Of a stretch of 64,000 nt of DNA, positions 11,568-21,122 are shown piece after piece. The translations under genes were made by a program, and so were the position numbers. The stretch spans positions 94,427 through 158,426 of the forward strand of contig NZ_SCKT01000002.1 in NCBI RefSeq assembly GCF_014155765.1, given 5' to 3'. Numbering within the stretch: position 1 is the stretch's first letter; each line of letters opens with the position of its first letter. The stretch comes from Pantoea dispersa. Its GTDB lineage: Bacteria; Pseudomonadota; Gammaproteobacteria; Enterobacterales; Enterobacteriaceae. The notes below the pieces were generated by a model, which saw only the letters and a list, made by a program, of their open reading frames with translations, made no database searches and was not told the origin of the DNA.

Positions 11568-11930
11568 TTAACGGCGCGGCAGCGCCACGCACAGCAGGCC
11601 GCAGACGATCAATACGACGCCAGCGAGACTGCTCCAGCGGAAGGTTTCATGCAAGGCCGGCAGAGAAATGGCGGCCAGCCACACCAGCACATAGCTCAGA
11701 CTGAGCAATGGATAGAGCCGGTTGAGCGGCAACAGCCGCAGTGCCAGCAGCCAGCACAGCATTGAGCAGCCGTAGGCGGCCAGTCCGGCGATTAACGGTA
11801 TCAGGCCGTGCTGCCACGGTAGCGCGGTCCATGTATCCAGCGGTGGCAGCACGAGCATCGCCGTGCGCAGCAGCAACTGCGCCAGCGACACCAGCAGCAC
11901 GCTGGCCAGCGCCAGCAGCCAGCCCTTCAC
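11568..11930 (-). CDS. arnF: undecaprenyl-phosphate L-Ara4N flippase subunit ArnF
   Basis: Small EamA/SMR-type membrane protein of 120 residues with four helices, the partner of ArnE. Together they flip undecaprenyl-phosphate-L-Ara4N across the inner membrane. The GTG at 11930 is chosen because it overlaps the arnE stop as GTGA, the usual coupling in this operon, and gives VKGWLLALASVLL at the N-terminus; a longer in-frame start lacks support. It is the last gene of the arn operon. Confidence 0.88.
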   Translation of the reverse strand: MKGWLLALASVLLVSLAQLLLRTAMLVLPPLDTWTALPWQHGLIPLIAGLAAYGCSMLCWLLALRLLPLNRLYPLLSLSYVLVWLAAISLPALHETFRWSSLAGVVLIVCGLLCVALPRR

Positions 11931-12247
11931 AGATGGCTCCCCATCAGCGCAACCCCGGCAACGATCGCCAGCGTACCCAGCCACTGCCGCCGCGTGTAGG
12001 TCTCACGCCAGATGACGCGCGCCGCCACCGCCACCAGCACAAAATTCAGGCTCAGCATCGGGTAAGCCACGCTGACCGGCACGGTGCGCAGCACCACCAG
12101 CCACAGCAGCATCGCCGTCCCCAGCAGCAGCAGGCTGAGCCCCAGCCAGCCGAACAGGCGGTGCCCGCCGCAGTGGGCCGCCTGTTTCTGGCACAGCTGG
12201 GCGGCACAACTGAGCAGGCTTACCAGCAGGATCAGCAGCAGATTCAT
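11927..12247 (-). CDS. arnE: undecaprenyl-phosphate L-Ara4N flippase subunit ArnE
   Basis: Four-helix SMR-like inner-membrane protein of 106 residues, the ArnE half of the heterodimeric flippase. Helix 1 is LLLILLVSLLSCAAQLCQKQA, and the conserved PVSVAYPMLSLNFVLVAVAA block of small multidrug-like proteins is present. Its ATG overlaps the arnT stop by four bases (ATGA), and its stop overlaps the arnF start, so the three are translationally coupled. Confidence 0.9.
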   Translation of the reverse strand: MNLLLILLVSLLSCAAQLCQKQAAHCGGHRLFGWLGLSLLLLGTAMLLWLVVLRTVPVSVAYPMLSLNFVLVAVAARVIWRETYTRRQWLGTLAIVAGVALMGSHL

Positions 12248-13911
12248 GGTGTCGCGTTGTAGCCGTAGTAGACCAGCCGTCCCTGCTGATAGACATCGTC
12301 CGGCACCGGCAGATGCGCATCCGCTTGCTTTTCGTCAGAATTCAGCAGCAGCACCAGTGCTACCGGACCCTGTCGGCGATGCAGGCGCAGCCAGTCGGCG
12401 AAGGCTTCCCCGTCGACGTAGCGCGTTTTTGCATCGGGATAACCCAGTCCGTACTCCAGCTCACCTTTTTCATCGAAGAAAGTGATATCGCTGCGGCGCA
12501 GTTCCCATGCGACCGCTGAAGCGATGCCGGAATTGTCCACCACCAGATAGCGGCTCTGCGCCAGCTGAGGCCGCACGGCGCTGACGAAACTCTGCGGCTG
12601 TTTGCTATCACGCACCTTTTGCGGGATAGCCAACCCGACCAGCAGCGCCAATGCCAGCGGGCAAAGCGCAGCCAGTTGCCAGCGGCCTGTTTTCAGGCTT
12701 AGCCAGCCCATCACCGCCCAGCCGGCAAATGCCAGCGCAGCGCACAGTACCCGCAGCAACTCATCGCGCGCGTACACCGGATGGTGCGCCAGCCCCCAGG
12801 GTGCCAGCACCACCACGACCAGCAGCGTGGCAACCAGACCAAACAGCAGGTTGATCCAGCCATTTACCACCAACGCCTGTTTCAGGCGCGCGGTGTTACC
12901 GTGCGCATAATGCGCCATCAACAACGCCAGCGGCGCAAAGCACGGCAGGATATAGGTCGGCAGTTTGCCTTTGGCGATGCTAAAGAACAGCAGCGGCAGT
13001 ACAACCCAGCTAAGCAAATAGATCGCGGCCGTGTGCGGTTGACGCTGTCGCCATGCGCCGCTCAGCGCGCCCGGCAGCAGGCCGAGCCACGGCAGACAGC
13101 CTGCCACCAACACCGGCAGGTAATACCAGAACGGGGCTTTGTGCTGCGCATCGCTCTCCGCGAAGCGCTGAATATGTTCGACCCAGAAGAAGTAGTGCCA
13201 GAAATCGCCTTCCTGATGCTGAATGGACAGCGCCCAGGGCGCGCTGATCGCGGCCGCCACCAGCACAGTAAGCGGGCCCCAGCGCAGCAGTTCGCCAAAA
13301 CGTCGCTGCCAGAGCACCCAGGGCACAATCGCCAGCACCGGCACCGCCAGCGCCAGAAAACCCTTGGTCATGAACCCCATGGCACAGGCCGCGCCGAGCA
13401 GCACATACCCCGTCAGCCGCTGTGAGGTACTGTGCGCCTGCGCAGCAAACCAAAAGCTGCACATCGCCGCCACCAGCCACAGCAGCAGAATCGGATCGAG
13501 CACGGCATAGGTGCCGATGCCGTAAACCAGCAGCGAGGTAAGAAAGATCACGCTGGCGGTGAGCGCTATTTTGCGGCTGGCGAACATCCGCTTGCCCAGC
13601 CAGTAGATCAGCAGGGCACTCAGCGTGGTACAGATAATCGCACCGGCGCGCACGCCAAAATTATTATGCCCAAATAACAGCTGGCCAAAATTATTGACCC
13701 AGTAACCGGCAATTGGCTTCTCGAAGTAGCGCAAATCAAAAAAATGCGGCACCACCCAGTTACCGCTCAGCAGCATCTCGCGGCTGATTTCGGCATAGCG
13801 GGTTTCATCCGGCTGCCAGAGATCACGGAATGGCACCGGGATCAGATAATAGAGAGCAAAAAGCGCTATCAGCAGCACTATGCGGGTGCGGCTGCGCATC
13901 GGTGTTTCCAT
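12244..13911 (-). CDS. arnT: lipid A L-Ara4N transferase ArnT
   Basis: Glycosyltransferase of the PMT/GT83 family, about 555 residues with about 12 N-terminal membrane helices and a periplasmic C-terminal domain. It moves L-Ara4N from undecaprenyl phosphate to lipid A on the periplasmic face, lowering negative charge and giving polymyxin resistance. LWQPDETRYAEISREML (catalytic Asp-Glu loop) and YFEKPIAGYW are diagnostic. I use the ATG at 13911, 19 bases after the arnD stop with CAGGA upstream. An ATG four codons on has a GGAA site and could also serve. Confidence 0.93.
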   Translation of the reverse strand: METPMRSRTRIVLLIALFALYYLIPVPFRDLWQPDETRYAEISREMLLSGNWVVPHFFDLRYFEKPIAGYWVNNFGQLLFGHNNFGVRAGAIICTTLSALLIYWLGKRMFASRKIALTASVIFLTSLLVYGIGTYAVLDPILLLWLVAAMCSFWFAAQAHSTSQRLTGYVLLGAACAMGFMTKGFLALAVPVLAIVPWVLWQRRFGELLRWGPLTVLVAAAISAPWALSIQHQEGDFWHYFFWVEHIQRFAESDAQHKAPFWYYLPVLVAGCLPWLGLLPGALSGAWRQRQPHTAAIYLLSWVVLPLLFFSIAKGKLPTYILPCFAPLALLMAHYAHGNTARLKQALVVNGWINLLFGLVATLLVVVVLAPWGLAHHPVYARDELLRVLCAALAFAGWAVMGWLSLKTGRWQLAALCPLALALLVGLAIPQKVRDSKQPQSFVSAVRPQLAQSRYLVVDNSGIASAVAWELRRSDITFFDEKGELEYGLGYPDAKTRYVDGEAFADWLRLHRRQGPVALVLLLNSDEKQADAHLPVPDDVYQQGRLVYYGYNATP

Positions 13912-13930
13912 ACTTGGGTCCTGTAAAATG

Positions 13931-14815
13931 TTAACTCTGGCAACCCAGCCAGCCTTCCCGGCCGGCAATGTGCCCGCGCACCACATGGCCCTGCGGCAGC
14001 GTACTGAGATCGTCTGGCAGCAGCTCGCTCAGCGGACAAAACCGGATGCCCTGCTGCTGCGCGCGCGTCAGCAGATCGGCAAAGGCGGGCAAACCGACGA
14101 TGCCTTCGACCTCTGCGTGAATGGTATAGACCGGCGTACCACTGACGGCATGCATCTGCGCGAGAATAAAGTCGTTGAACCCCTCCGCGCTGACCTGCTG
14201 GCCCACCACTTCATCCCACGTCGGCAGGGTTACCGGAATTTGCACCGTGCCGAAGCTGCCATCGTTAAGGCGCGGAATGAACGGCCCGCTGCCGCGACAG
14301 TCGCTGTTATAGCGAAAGCCAAACGGCTGCTTGGCATCCAGTACCCGGCTGTCGGCGCGCCAGCCTGCCACCGCAGAGCAGGTGACACTGTCACCTAAAA
14401 TGGCTTCCAGCGTCGCTTTACCGCGCGCAATCTGCGCATTCAGCTGCTGTGGCGACCAGACGCCAGCCCAGGTCTGCCAGGCAAAGTGATCCCACGCGTG
14501 TAACCCCACTTCATGGTGATCTGCCGTGGCGCGAATAATCGACGCCAGCCCTTTGCCTATTTCGCGGCCCGGCCAGGCGGTACCGGCCAGTAAAATATCC
14601 CAGCCGTACAGCGAGGCCGCGCGCGAACGCAGCATTTTCCACAGAAAGCGCGGCTTCATCAGGCGCCACAGGTGGCGCCCCATGTTGTCCGGCCCAACGC
14701 TGAAGAAGAAGCTGGCCTGCAGCTGATGCAGGCTGAACTGCTGCAGCAGCGCCGGTACGCCCAGTTGCGTGCCGCGCCAGGTATCGACATCAACACGCAA
14801 ACCCACTCGCTTCAT
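13931..14815 (-). CDS. arnD: 4-deoxy-4-formamido-L-arabinose-phosphoundecaprenol deformylase
   Basis: NodB-like polysaccharide deacetylase family enzyme of 294 residues that removes the formyl group from undecaprenyl-phosphate-L-Ara4FN, making the pathway irreversible. Motif 1 GLRVDVDT carries the catalytic Asp, and [10 protein letters not shown] supplies metal-binding His. It starts inside the arnA stop (ATGA overlap at 14812-14815). Confidence 0.93.
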   Translation of the reverse strand: MKRVGLRVDVDTWRGTQLGVPALLQQFSLHQLQASFFFSVGPDNMGRHLWRLMKPRFLWKMLRSRAASLYGWDILLAGTAWPGREIGKGLASIIRATADHHEVGLHAWDHFAWQTWAGVWSPQQLNAQIARGKATLEAILGDSVTCSAVAGWRADSRVLDAKQPFGFRYNSDCRGSGPFIPRLNDGSFGTVQIPVTLPTWDEVVGQQVSAEGFNDFILAQMHAVSGTPVYTIHAEVEGIVGLPAFADLLTRAQQQGIRFCPLSELLPDDLSTLPQGHVVRGHIAGREGWLGCQS

Positions 14816-16791
14816 GGCTTTTCCTGTAGCTCAACGGTGCGCAGGAAGAAGTCCAGCGTGTTATCGATGGTGGTATCCATCGCCACGGTTGGCGTCCAGT
14901 CGAGCAGGCGGCGGGCGTTTTTAATCGACGGCTTGCGGTGCTCCACGTCCTGATAGCCTTTGCCGTAATAGCTGCTGCTCTCTACCTCACGGAAACCGGC
15001 AAACGGCGGGAAGCGATCGCGCAGCGGGTGGCGCTCAAAGCTGGCCAGCAGGTGTTCCGCCAGCTCTTTAATACTGGCTTCGTTCTCCGGGTTACCAATG
15101 TTAACGATCTGGCCATCGCAGTTGTTGTGTTTGTTCTCGATAATGCGGAACAGCGCTTCGATGCCGTCGCGAATATCGGTGAAACAGCGCTTCTGCGCGC
15201 CACCGTCGATCAGCTTGATCGGCGAGCCTTCCACCAGATTAAGGATCAACTGGGTGATGGCGCGAGAACTGCCGATACGCGCGGCGTTGAGGTTATCCAG
15301 ACGCGGGCCCATCCAGTTAAACGGACGGAACAGCGTAAAGCGCAACCCCTCTTTTTCGCCATAGGCCCACAGCACCCGGTCCAGCAGCTGTTTCGACACT
15401 GAATAGATCCAGCGCTGTTTATTGATCGGCCCGACTACCAGGTTGGAGTGATCCTCGTCGAAATGCTGATCGGTACACATACCGTACACTTCGGAAGTCG
15501 ACGGGAAAATGATGCGCTTTTTGTACTTCACGCAGTCACGAATAATCTTCAGGTTCTCTTCGAAATCCAGCTCGAACACGCGCAGCGGATTACGGGTATA
15601 TTCGATCGGCGTGGCGATCGCCACCAGCGGCAGCACCACGTCACATTTCTTGATGTGATACTCAATCCATTCAGAGTGGATGCTGATATCCCCTTCAACG
15701 AAGTGGAAGCGCGGTTCATCCAGGAAGCGGCTGATGGCATCGGAACCGATATCCAGGCCATAAACCTCAAAGTTATCATCCTGCAGCAGGCGTTCGGTGA
15801 GATGGTTGCCGATAAAGCCGTTTACGCCGAGGATCAGCACCCGCGTGCGGCGTTTCACCGCTGCAACCGGCTGCGAATAGAGCAGCGCCCCCGGCACCAT
15901 GCCCAGACTTTGCGCCAGCTGGCTGCCGTTCATGTAAACACCGTTGTCGCTCTGCCCGGTGACCACTTCGAGCGCGCCCTCGCCGCAGGCAATCAGGAAC
16001 GGCTCAACCGACAGCACCGTGCCCGGTTTAACGCTGGGCGCATCCTGGTGCACCCGCCCTTTCCACACCACGAATTTCACCGTGCCGGCATACGCAAACG
16101 CACCAGGCCAGGGATCGGTGACTGCGCGCACCAGGTTATTCACTTTAGCCGCCGGCAGCTCCCAGTTGATGCGGCCATCCTCCGGCGTGCGGCGACCGAC
16201 CACGGTCGCTTCCGCGTCGTTCTGCGGCGTGGCGGCAATCTCACCGCGCTTCATCGGCGGCAGCGCGCCTTCCAGCAGCTGGCCGGCGCAGGCCACCAGC
16301 TTACGGTGCAGCGTCAGCGCATTATCCTGCGGGTCAATCGCCACGCGCTGCTGCGCCACAATGTCGCCGGCATCGGCACGTTTCACCATGCGGTGCAGCG
16401 TTACGCCAGTCTCCGTCTCGCCGTTGACCAGCACCCAGTTAAGCGGCGCACGACCACGGTATTTAGGCAGCAGCGAACCGTGCAGGTTAAACGCGCCGAC
16501 CCGCGCGCAGTTCAGGATCGTGTCGCTCAGCAGTGCGCGATAATAAAACGAGAAGATAAAATCCGGCTGCATGGTGCGGATGCGATCCACCCACAGCGGA
16601 TGGTTAGCATCTTCCGGCGCATAAACCGGAATGCCCTGCTCAGCCGCGAGGCGTGCTACCGAAGGAAACGCATGGCTCTCCGGCGAGGTATCCGCATGGG
16701 TGAAGATGGCACTGATTTCATAGCCTGCGTTCAGCAGCGCAGTGATGCCTGCACAGCCCATTTCGGCATAGGCGAAGACGATAGTTTTCAT
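14812..16791 (-). CDS. arnA: bifunctional UDP-L-Ara4N formyltransferase/UDP-glucuronate decarboxylase
   Basis: Two-domain cytosolic enzyme of 659 residues. The N-terminal formyltransferase (about 1-300) carries [18 protein letters not shown], and the C-terminal SDR-type decarboxylase (about 315-659) opens with [19 protein letters not shown]. The decarboxylase makes UDP-Ara4-ketose from UDP-glucuronate, ArnB aminates it, and the other domain formylates the product. Length and domain order are normal. Its start overlaps the arnC stop by four bases. Confidence 0.95.
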   Translation of the reverse strand: MKTIVFAYAEMGCAGITALLNAGYEISAIFTHADTSPESHAFPSVARLAAEQGIPVYAPEDANHPLWVDRIRTMQPDFIFSFYYRALLSDTILNCARVGAFNLHGSLLPKYRGRAPLNWVLVNGETETGVTLHRMVKRADAGDIVAQQRVAIDPQDNALTLHRKLVACAGQLLEGALPPMKRGEIAATPQNDAEATVVGRRTPEDGRINWELPAAKVNNLVRAVTDPWPGAFAYAGTVKFVVWKGRVHQDAPSVKPGTVLSVEPFLIACGEGALEVVTGQSDNGVYMNGSQLAQSLGMVPGALLYSQPVAAVKRRTRVLILGVNGFIGNHLTERLLQDDNFEVYGLDIGSDAISRFLDEPRFHFVEGDISIHSEWIEYHIKKCDVVLPLVAIATPIEYTRNPLRVFELDFEENLKIIRDCVKYKKRIIFPSTSEVYGMCTDQHFDEDHSNLVVGPINKQRWIYSVSKQLLDRVLWAYGEKEGLRFTLFRPFNWMGPRLDNLNAARIGSSRAITQLILNLVEGSPIKLIDGGAQKRCFTDIRDGIEALFRIIENKHNNCDGQIVNIGNPENEASIKELAEHLLASFERHPLRDRFPPFAGFREVESSSYYGKGYQDVEHRKPSIKNARRLLDWTPTVAMDTTIDNTLDFFLRTVELQEKP

Positions 16792-17774
16792 TGCTTAATT
16801 TCCTGTACAGACGGGGCATCTTGTTGCGGATGGATAACACGTTGAATGAAGTAGCGCGGACGGGCGCGTACGTCGTTATAAATACGACCGATGTATTCGC
16901 CCAGCAGGCCCATGCCGACAAACTGCGCGCCGACAAAAATAAACAGCACGGCAAACAGCATGAACACACCGTCACCGGCCCAGCTGGCACCGAGGAACAG
17001 GCGCAGCACAATCAGGATCAGAGAAAAGGCGAAACCGGCCAGTGCGATTAAGCTGCCGACAATACTCAGCAGACGCAGCGGCGTGGTGGTCAGGCAGGTT
17101 ACCAGGTCATACATCAGGTTGATCAGCTTCATGAAGCTGTATTTGGAGTCGCCGAATTCACGCTCGGCATGCGTAACCGGCAGTTCAATGGTGCGGCGCG
17201 CGAAGGTGTTTGCCAGAATCGGGATAAAGGTGCTGCGTTCATGGCAGTTGAGCATCGCATCGACAATGTGACGGCGATAGGCGCGCAGCATGCAGCCATA
17301 ATCGCCCATCGCTTTGCCGGTCACGCGCTGAATCAGGTGGTTGATGGTGCGTGAAGCGCGGCGACGGAACCAGCTGTCCTGACGGTTCTGACGCACGGTG
17401 CCGACCACGTCGTAGCCCTGCTGCGCAGCTTTGACCAGATTGGGGATCTCTTCCGGCGGGTTTTGCAGATCGGCATCCAGCGTAATGATCACATCACCGG
17501 AAACATGGCTGAAACCGGCCATAATCGCCGAGTGTTGCCCGTAGTTGCGATTCAGCAGCACGCCGACCACGTGACTGCCCGGCATATCCGCCGCATCGGC
17601 GATCATCTGCGCGGAGCGATCGGCGCTGCCGTCATCCACCAGTAAGATTTCATAGTCAAGACCGAGCGTGCGGCAGGCAGCGTCGGTACGGCGCACCAGC
17701 TCCGGCAGGCTCTGTTCTTCGTTGTACACCGGGATCACCACGGAGACTTTGCGAATTGGTTTTTCTTCCAGCAT
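16788..17774 (-). CDS. arnC: undecaprenyl-phosphate L-Ara4FN transferase
   Basis: Family 2 glycosyltransferase of 328 residues that attaches L-Ara4FN to undecaprenyl phosphate at the inner membrane. The catalytic fold begins [18 protein letters not shown], and the metal-binding motif is [13 protein letters not shown]. Two C-terminal hydrophobic helices anchor it. The ATG at 17774, one base after the arnB stop, gives [15 protein letters not shown], matching known ArnC; an in-frame start 11 codons earlier lies within arnB and is rejected. Confidence 0.93.
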   Translation of the reverse strand: MLEEKPIRKVSVVIPVYNEEQSLPELVRRTDAACRTLGLDYEILLVDDGSADRSAQMIADAADMPGSHVVGVLLNRNYGQHSAIMAGFSHVSGDVIITLDADLQNPPEEIPNLVKAAQQGYDVVGTVRQNRQDSWFRRRASRTINHLIQRVTGKAMGDYGCMLRAYRRHIVDAMLNCHERSTFIPILANTFARRTIELPVTHAEREFGDSKYSFMKLINLMYDLVTCLTTTPLRLLSIVGSLIALAGFAFSLILIVLRLFLGASWAGDGVFMLFAVLFIFVGAQFVGMGLLGEYIGRIYNDVRARPRYFIQRVIHPQQDAPSVQEIKQ

Positions 17775-17775
17775 C

Positions 17776-18912
17776 TCAGGCTCCCGCAAGGTGGCGTAAG
17801 GCAGCAATCACACGCGTTACATCGTCATCGAGCATGTCGGGGAACAGGGGCAGCGAGCAGATACGTTCACTATTCCATTCGGTGGCCGGCAGCGAGAGCT
17901 GCGGATAGCGTTCACGGTAATATTTGTGCGTGTGCGCGGCGCGGAAATGCAGACCGGTGCCGATGTCATGGATTTTCAACTGTTCCATCAGCGCATCGCG
18001 ACTGATACCGCAGCGCGCTTCGTCCACGCGAATGATAAACAGATGCCACGCATGCTGATGCGGCCACGCCGGCTGCACCAGCGGCAGCAACGGCGTATCT
18101 GCCAGCTCGTGCAAATAGCGCGCGGCGATGGCCTCGCGACGTGCATTGATGGCCGGCAACTTTTGCAGCTGCACCAGCGCAATCGCGGCGTTGATGTCTG
18201 GCAGGTTGTATTTAAAACCGGGCATGATCACTTCGGCCTGCGGTTTGCGGCCATGGGTATGGCGATCGTAGGCATCGACGCCGAGGCCGTGGAATTTCAG
18301 GCTGCGCAGGCGGTCAGCCAGCTGCGCATCATCGGTCACCACGATGCCGCCTTCGGCGCAGGTGATGTTTTTGATGGCGTGCAGCGAAAAGATTGCGGTG
18401 CCCTGCTGCCCGACGTGCCGGCCTTTGTAGTAACAACCTACCGCGTGGGCCGCATCTTCAATCAGCGGGATATTGTGGCGCGCGCTGACGGCGCGAATGG
18501 CGTCGATATCCGCCGGCGCACCGGCATAGTGAACCGGCACGATGGCGCGGGTGCGCGGCGTAATAGCCGCTTCGATCTGTTCTGCGCTCACCATCAGGTT
18601 ATCGCGATCCACATCGATCATCACCGGCGTGGCGCCCAGCAGCGTAATGATATTGAGCGTGGAAACCCAGGTCAGCGACGGGGTGATCACCTCGTCGCCG
18701 GGCTGGATACCCAGCGCCATCAACGTGACGTGCATGCCTGCTGTGGCAGAGCTGACGGCAATGGCGTGCTGGTTGCCGGTGAGTTGGCAAAACGCCTGCT
18801 CCAGCGCAGCATTCTGCGGTCCGGTGGTAATCCAGCCCGATGCAAATACCGCCTGCACCGCGGCCAGTTCTTCCTCACCCAATGCCGGGCGCGAAAACGG
18901 AAGGAAACTCAT
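17776..18912 (-). CDS. arnB: UDP-Ara4O aminotransferase
   Basis: PLP-dependent DegT/DnrJ/EryC1 family aminotransferase of 378 residues that transfers an amino group from glutamate to UDP-4-keto-arabinose. The catalytic lysine is in [32 protein letters not shown] and [16 protein letters not shown] match ArnB. It is the first gene of the seven-gene arn operon and has AAGG eight bases before its ATG. Two PmrA-box-like direct repeats lie 98 and 207 bases upstream. Confidence 0.95.
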   Translation of the reverse strand: MSFLPFSRPALGEEELAAVQAVFASGWITTGPQNAALEQAFCQLTGNQHAIAVSSATAGMHVTLMALGIQPGDEVITPSLTWVSTLNIITLLGATPVMIDVDRDNLMVSAEQIEAAITPRTRAIVPVHYAGAPADIDAIRAVSARHNIPLIEDAAHAVGCYYKGRHVGQQGTAIFSLHAIKNITCAEGGIVVTDDAQLADRLRSLKFHGLGVDAYDRHTHGRKPQAEVIMPGFKYNLPDINAAIALVQLQKLPAINARREAIAARYLHELADTPLLPLVQPAWPHQHAWHLFIIRVDEARCGISRDALMEQLKIHDIGTGLHFRAAHTHKYYRERYPQLSLPATEWNSERICSLPLFPDMLDDDVTRVIAALRHLAGA

Positions 18913-19009
18913 AAGATAACCTTACTGTTGTGCCTGAAAACATGCTGAAAAATAAAACAAGCGTTATTGCCTCGCATGACAACCTGATGAAACACGCTGT
19001 AACCTTTTG

Positions 19010-19026
19010 TTTAAACGTTACTTAAA
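19010..19026 (-). promoter_or_regulatory. candidate PmrA/BasR box, arn-proximal
   Basis: Read leftward, TTTAAG-TAACG-TTTAAA fits the PmrA consensus (C/T)TTAA(G/T)-N5-(C/T)TTAA(G/T) at 11 of 12 half-site positions. It lies 98 bases from the arnB start and points toward it. Confidence 0.5.
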
Positions 19027-19118
19027 CGAGTGCGCTTGATGTGCTGCTGTCATCTGCGAGCAACAAAACTTAAGCAGGTCTGTTTTATCGCTATAAGAAA
19101 CCAAAATACGGGGGAAAA

Positions 19119-19135
19119 CTTAACTGAACATTAAA
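19119..19135 (-). promoter_or_regulatory. candidate PmrA/BasR box, arn-distal
   Basis: Read leftward, TTTAAT-GTTCA-GTTAAG matches the same consensus at 11 of 12 positions. It is 207 bases upstream of arnB, far for direct activation, so it may be an auxiliary site. Confidence 0.4.
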
Positions 19136-19300
19136 TGGCAAAGCGGCACGCTGACTTTTTTACGTGATGTTGAAGATTGGTAGAAGATTGCGCGCCGGGA
19201 CCGGAAATCAGCATCGGGTCAGACATCATGGGTCTGCATGACGACACACGGCAATTAAAGTTGCTATTTTTCAATGCATTAACCAAGAGACTATACTGTT

Positions 19301-19317
19301 CTTAAGGTTATCCTAAG
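19301..19317 (+). promoter_or_regulatory. candidate PmrA/BasR box of the 71-codon gene
   Basis: CTTAAG-GTTAT-CCTAAG reads toward the small gene at 19370 and matches 11 of 12 half-site positions. A -10-like GATAGT (19341-19346) follows 23 bases later. Confidence 0.45.
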
Positions 19318-19369
19318 GTTGGCTGCTTATTCTTCCCTGGGATAGTGACGCCAGAGGCTGGACAGGAGA

Positions 19370-19585
19370 ATGATGATGAGAACCGCGACTGACAGACTTT
19401 CACAGGCAGCACTGCGCCGGCATCACATTGGCGTGAAAACAAAAGGATTGCGTTTCCGCGGTGAGCTGTATGTGTTTCGCTATAACGCCGGGCATTACGA
19501 CGTGTTTCGCAACAGCGAATGGGTGATGTCGCTCGCCACCAGCAATGTGCTGGAAGCCATGCAGCAGTTTAAACAGAGCCAGTAA
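19370..19585 (+). CDS. small basic protein, candidate PmrA-regulon member
   Basis: Protein of up to 71 residues that I do not recognise. Three consecutive ATG codons open the frame. AGGAG at 19363-19367 is best spaced for the second or third, so the protein is 69-70 residues. It is basic at the N-terminus (RTATDRLSQAALRRHHIGVK) and has an aromatic core (GELYVFRYNAGHYDVFRN), with no signal peptide or membrane segment, suggesting a small soluble cytosolic protein. It is divergent from arnB across 457 bases, with a PmrA-like repeat 53 bases upstream, so a link to the polymyxin response is plausible. This is inference from position and motif only. Confidence 0.7.
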   Translation: MMMRTATDRLSQAALRRHHIGVKTKGLRFRGELYVFRYNAGHYDVFRNSEWVMSLATSNVLEAMQQFKQSQ

Positions 19586-20145
19586 ATTCGCTGGCGCATA
19601 GATAAGGTTATTATCTGTCTCCGCTGGCGTATTGATTAGATTGTTGCCCGCCTCAGCTGGTCCATCGAATGGATTTTTGCCTGTCTTCGCATCGATTTGG
19701 TCATTGCCAGCCCGTGAAATTCACGCATCCCCGCTTATATCTCCGCTGTTCTCTGGAACCCGCTCGTAAATCCTGCTGCAAATCGCTGCAACGCCGCTTT
19801 GCTGCTCGCCACGCCGTCTCCGCCGGCGTATTGTGCCTCTCGCACACCGGCCAGGGTTGGCGACAGATCGCGGTGCGCATAAATGCGCACCCTGTGAAAC
19901 CTGTAGGGTCGCCATTTATGGCGACCTTTCGTCAAACCGCACAGAACTGGTAGCGGCGCGATTTATCGCGCAAACGGGTTACGCGGCACCTTTATGCCAA
20001 CCTGTCGTGCAACCTGGCAAAAAATCGCCCCGTTTATACCGGTACGCACAAATGCGCCCCCACGGTAACCGCGCCATGATCTGCACGATCGTCATTGATG
20101 GCGACAGAAAAACCCAACGCTGCATGGACAGCAGGAGAAAACCTC
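19586..20145. other. intergenic region rich in REP-like hairpins
   Basis: There is no supportable gene in these 560 bases; open frames lack ribosome sites and family resemblance. The left part repeats the phrase CGCTGGCG at 19590 and 19622. The right part is a cluster of short palindromes listed separately. Confidence 0.5.
19872..19971. repeat. cluster of three REP-like palindromes
   Basis: GGTGCGCATAAATGCGCACC (19872-19891), GGTCGCCATTTATGGCGACC (19907-19926) and GTAGCGGCGCGATTTATCGCGC (19950-19971) each fold on an ATAAAT/ATTTAT centre flanked by GCG. A degenerate fourth copy lies near 20043-20060. They are one dispersed family with the pair at 4959-5030. Confidence 0.7.
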
Positions 20146-20910
20146 ATGGAAATCGCTTACTGGCTGATCGGTACACTGCTGGCGCTGTGCGTCGGCAGCT
20201 TTCTCAACGTAGTCATTTATCGCCTGCCACAGCAGGTAATGAACCCGCAACCCGGCCTTACCCTGCTGCTGCCGCGCTCGCACTGTCCACACTGCCAGAC
20301 CACGCTGCGCGCGATCGATATGCTGCCGCTGCTCAGCTGGCTGCTATTGCGCGGACGCTGTCGCTACTGCCACCACCCGGTGAGCCTGCGCTACCCGCTG
20401 ACGGAACTGCTCACCGCCGCGATCAGCCTGGCGCTGGCCTGGCTGCTGCCGCCCGATAGCCGCCTGCCTGCCGCCCTGCTGCTCGCCTGGATTCTGCTGG
20501 CGCTGACCCTCATCGACATTGAGCATCTGCTGTTGCCGGACGCTCTCACCCTTTCACTGCTGTGGCTTGGCCTGCTGTTCAAAGCGCTGCACTGGCTGCC
20601 CGGAACGCTGCATGACGCGGTGTTCGGCGCGATAGCCGGCTACAGCGCACTGCGGCTAATGGGTGGACTCTACCAGCTGATAAAAAAGCGCCCCGGTCTC
20701 GGTGGCGGAGACGCCAAACTGCTGGCTGCGCTGGGTGCCTGGCTTGGCTGGGCGCTTTTACCCTTTGTGCTGTTACTGGCTTGCACAGGCGCAATTTTAT
20801 TTGTTCTGCTGGCCCGATTAGGCTGGCAACGCGAGCTGCATCACGTGCTGCCCTTTGGTCCTTGGCTGGCACTGGCGGGCATAAGTCTTTTTATTCACAC
20901 GATTATTTAA
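20146..20910 (+). CDS. prepilin peptidase (A24 family), GspO/PilD-like
   Basis: Inner-membrane aspartic protease of 254 residues that cleaves and usually N-methylates type IV prepilins or pseudopilins. The N-terminal half has the GSFLNVVIYRLP motif and two zinc-type pairs (CPHC and CRYC) in the cytosolic loop. The active-site aspartates should be those in LIDIEHLLLPD and GLGGGDAKLLAALG. About seven membrane helices follow. The ATG at 20146 has AGGAG nine bases upstream. No pilin or secretin genes are linked, so it probably serves a system elsewhere. Confidence 0.88.
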   Translation: MEIAYWLIGTLLALCVGSFLNVVIYRLPQQVMNPQPGLTLLLPRSHCPHCQTTLRAIDMLPLLSWLLLRGRCRYCHHPVSLRYPLTELLTAAISLALAWLLPPDSRLPAALLLAWILLALTLIDIEHLLLPDALTLSLLWLGLLFKALHWLPGTLHDAVFGAIAGYSALRLMGGLYQLIKKRPGLGGGDAKLLAALGAWLGWALLPFVLLLACTGAILFVLLARLGWQRELHHVLPFGPWLALAGISLFIHTII

Positions 20911-21122
20911 TCGCCTGTTCATATCGCGGCGCTAAAATAAGTGGCCAGTTTCTGTCCAACGTCCTGATTCCTATATGAAAAGAATAAACAATTCTAAACA
21001 AAATTAATCATTGTGATGTGCGTCAAAAGGCTCTATATTGGCCGCGTTTTTTGAGCCACTGATACTTTTTTGTTCAACTAGTCAATCGGCCAGCCTGTTC
21101 GAGCCCCGGTTGAAGGAGAGAT

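Noticed and set aside
15448-16845. Long rightward frame of 465 codons antisense to arnA
   Set aside because: It mirrors the codon bias of arnA on the other strand; His/Arg/Ala-rich composition and no motifs.
17926-18948. Rightward 340-codon frame antisense to arnB
   Set aside because: Shadow of a conserved aminotransferase gene in GC-rich DNA.
21012-21027. CRP-like site TGTGA-N6-TCAAA upstream of dat
   Set aside because: Half-sites match 9 of 10, but the spacing to either plausible -10 does not fit a usual activator position. Not enough to call.
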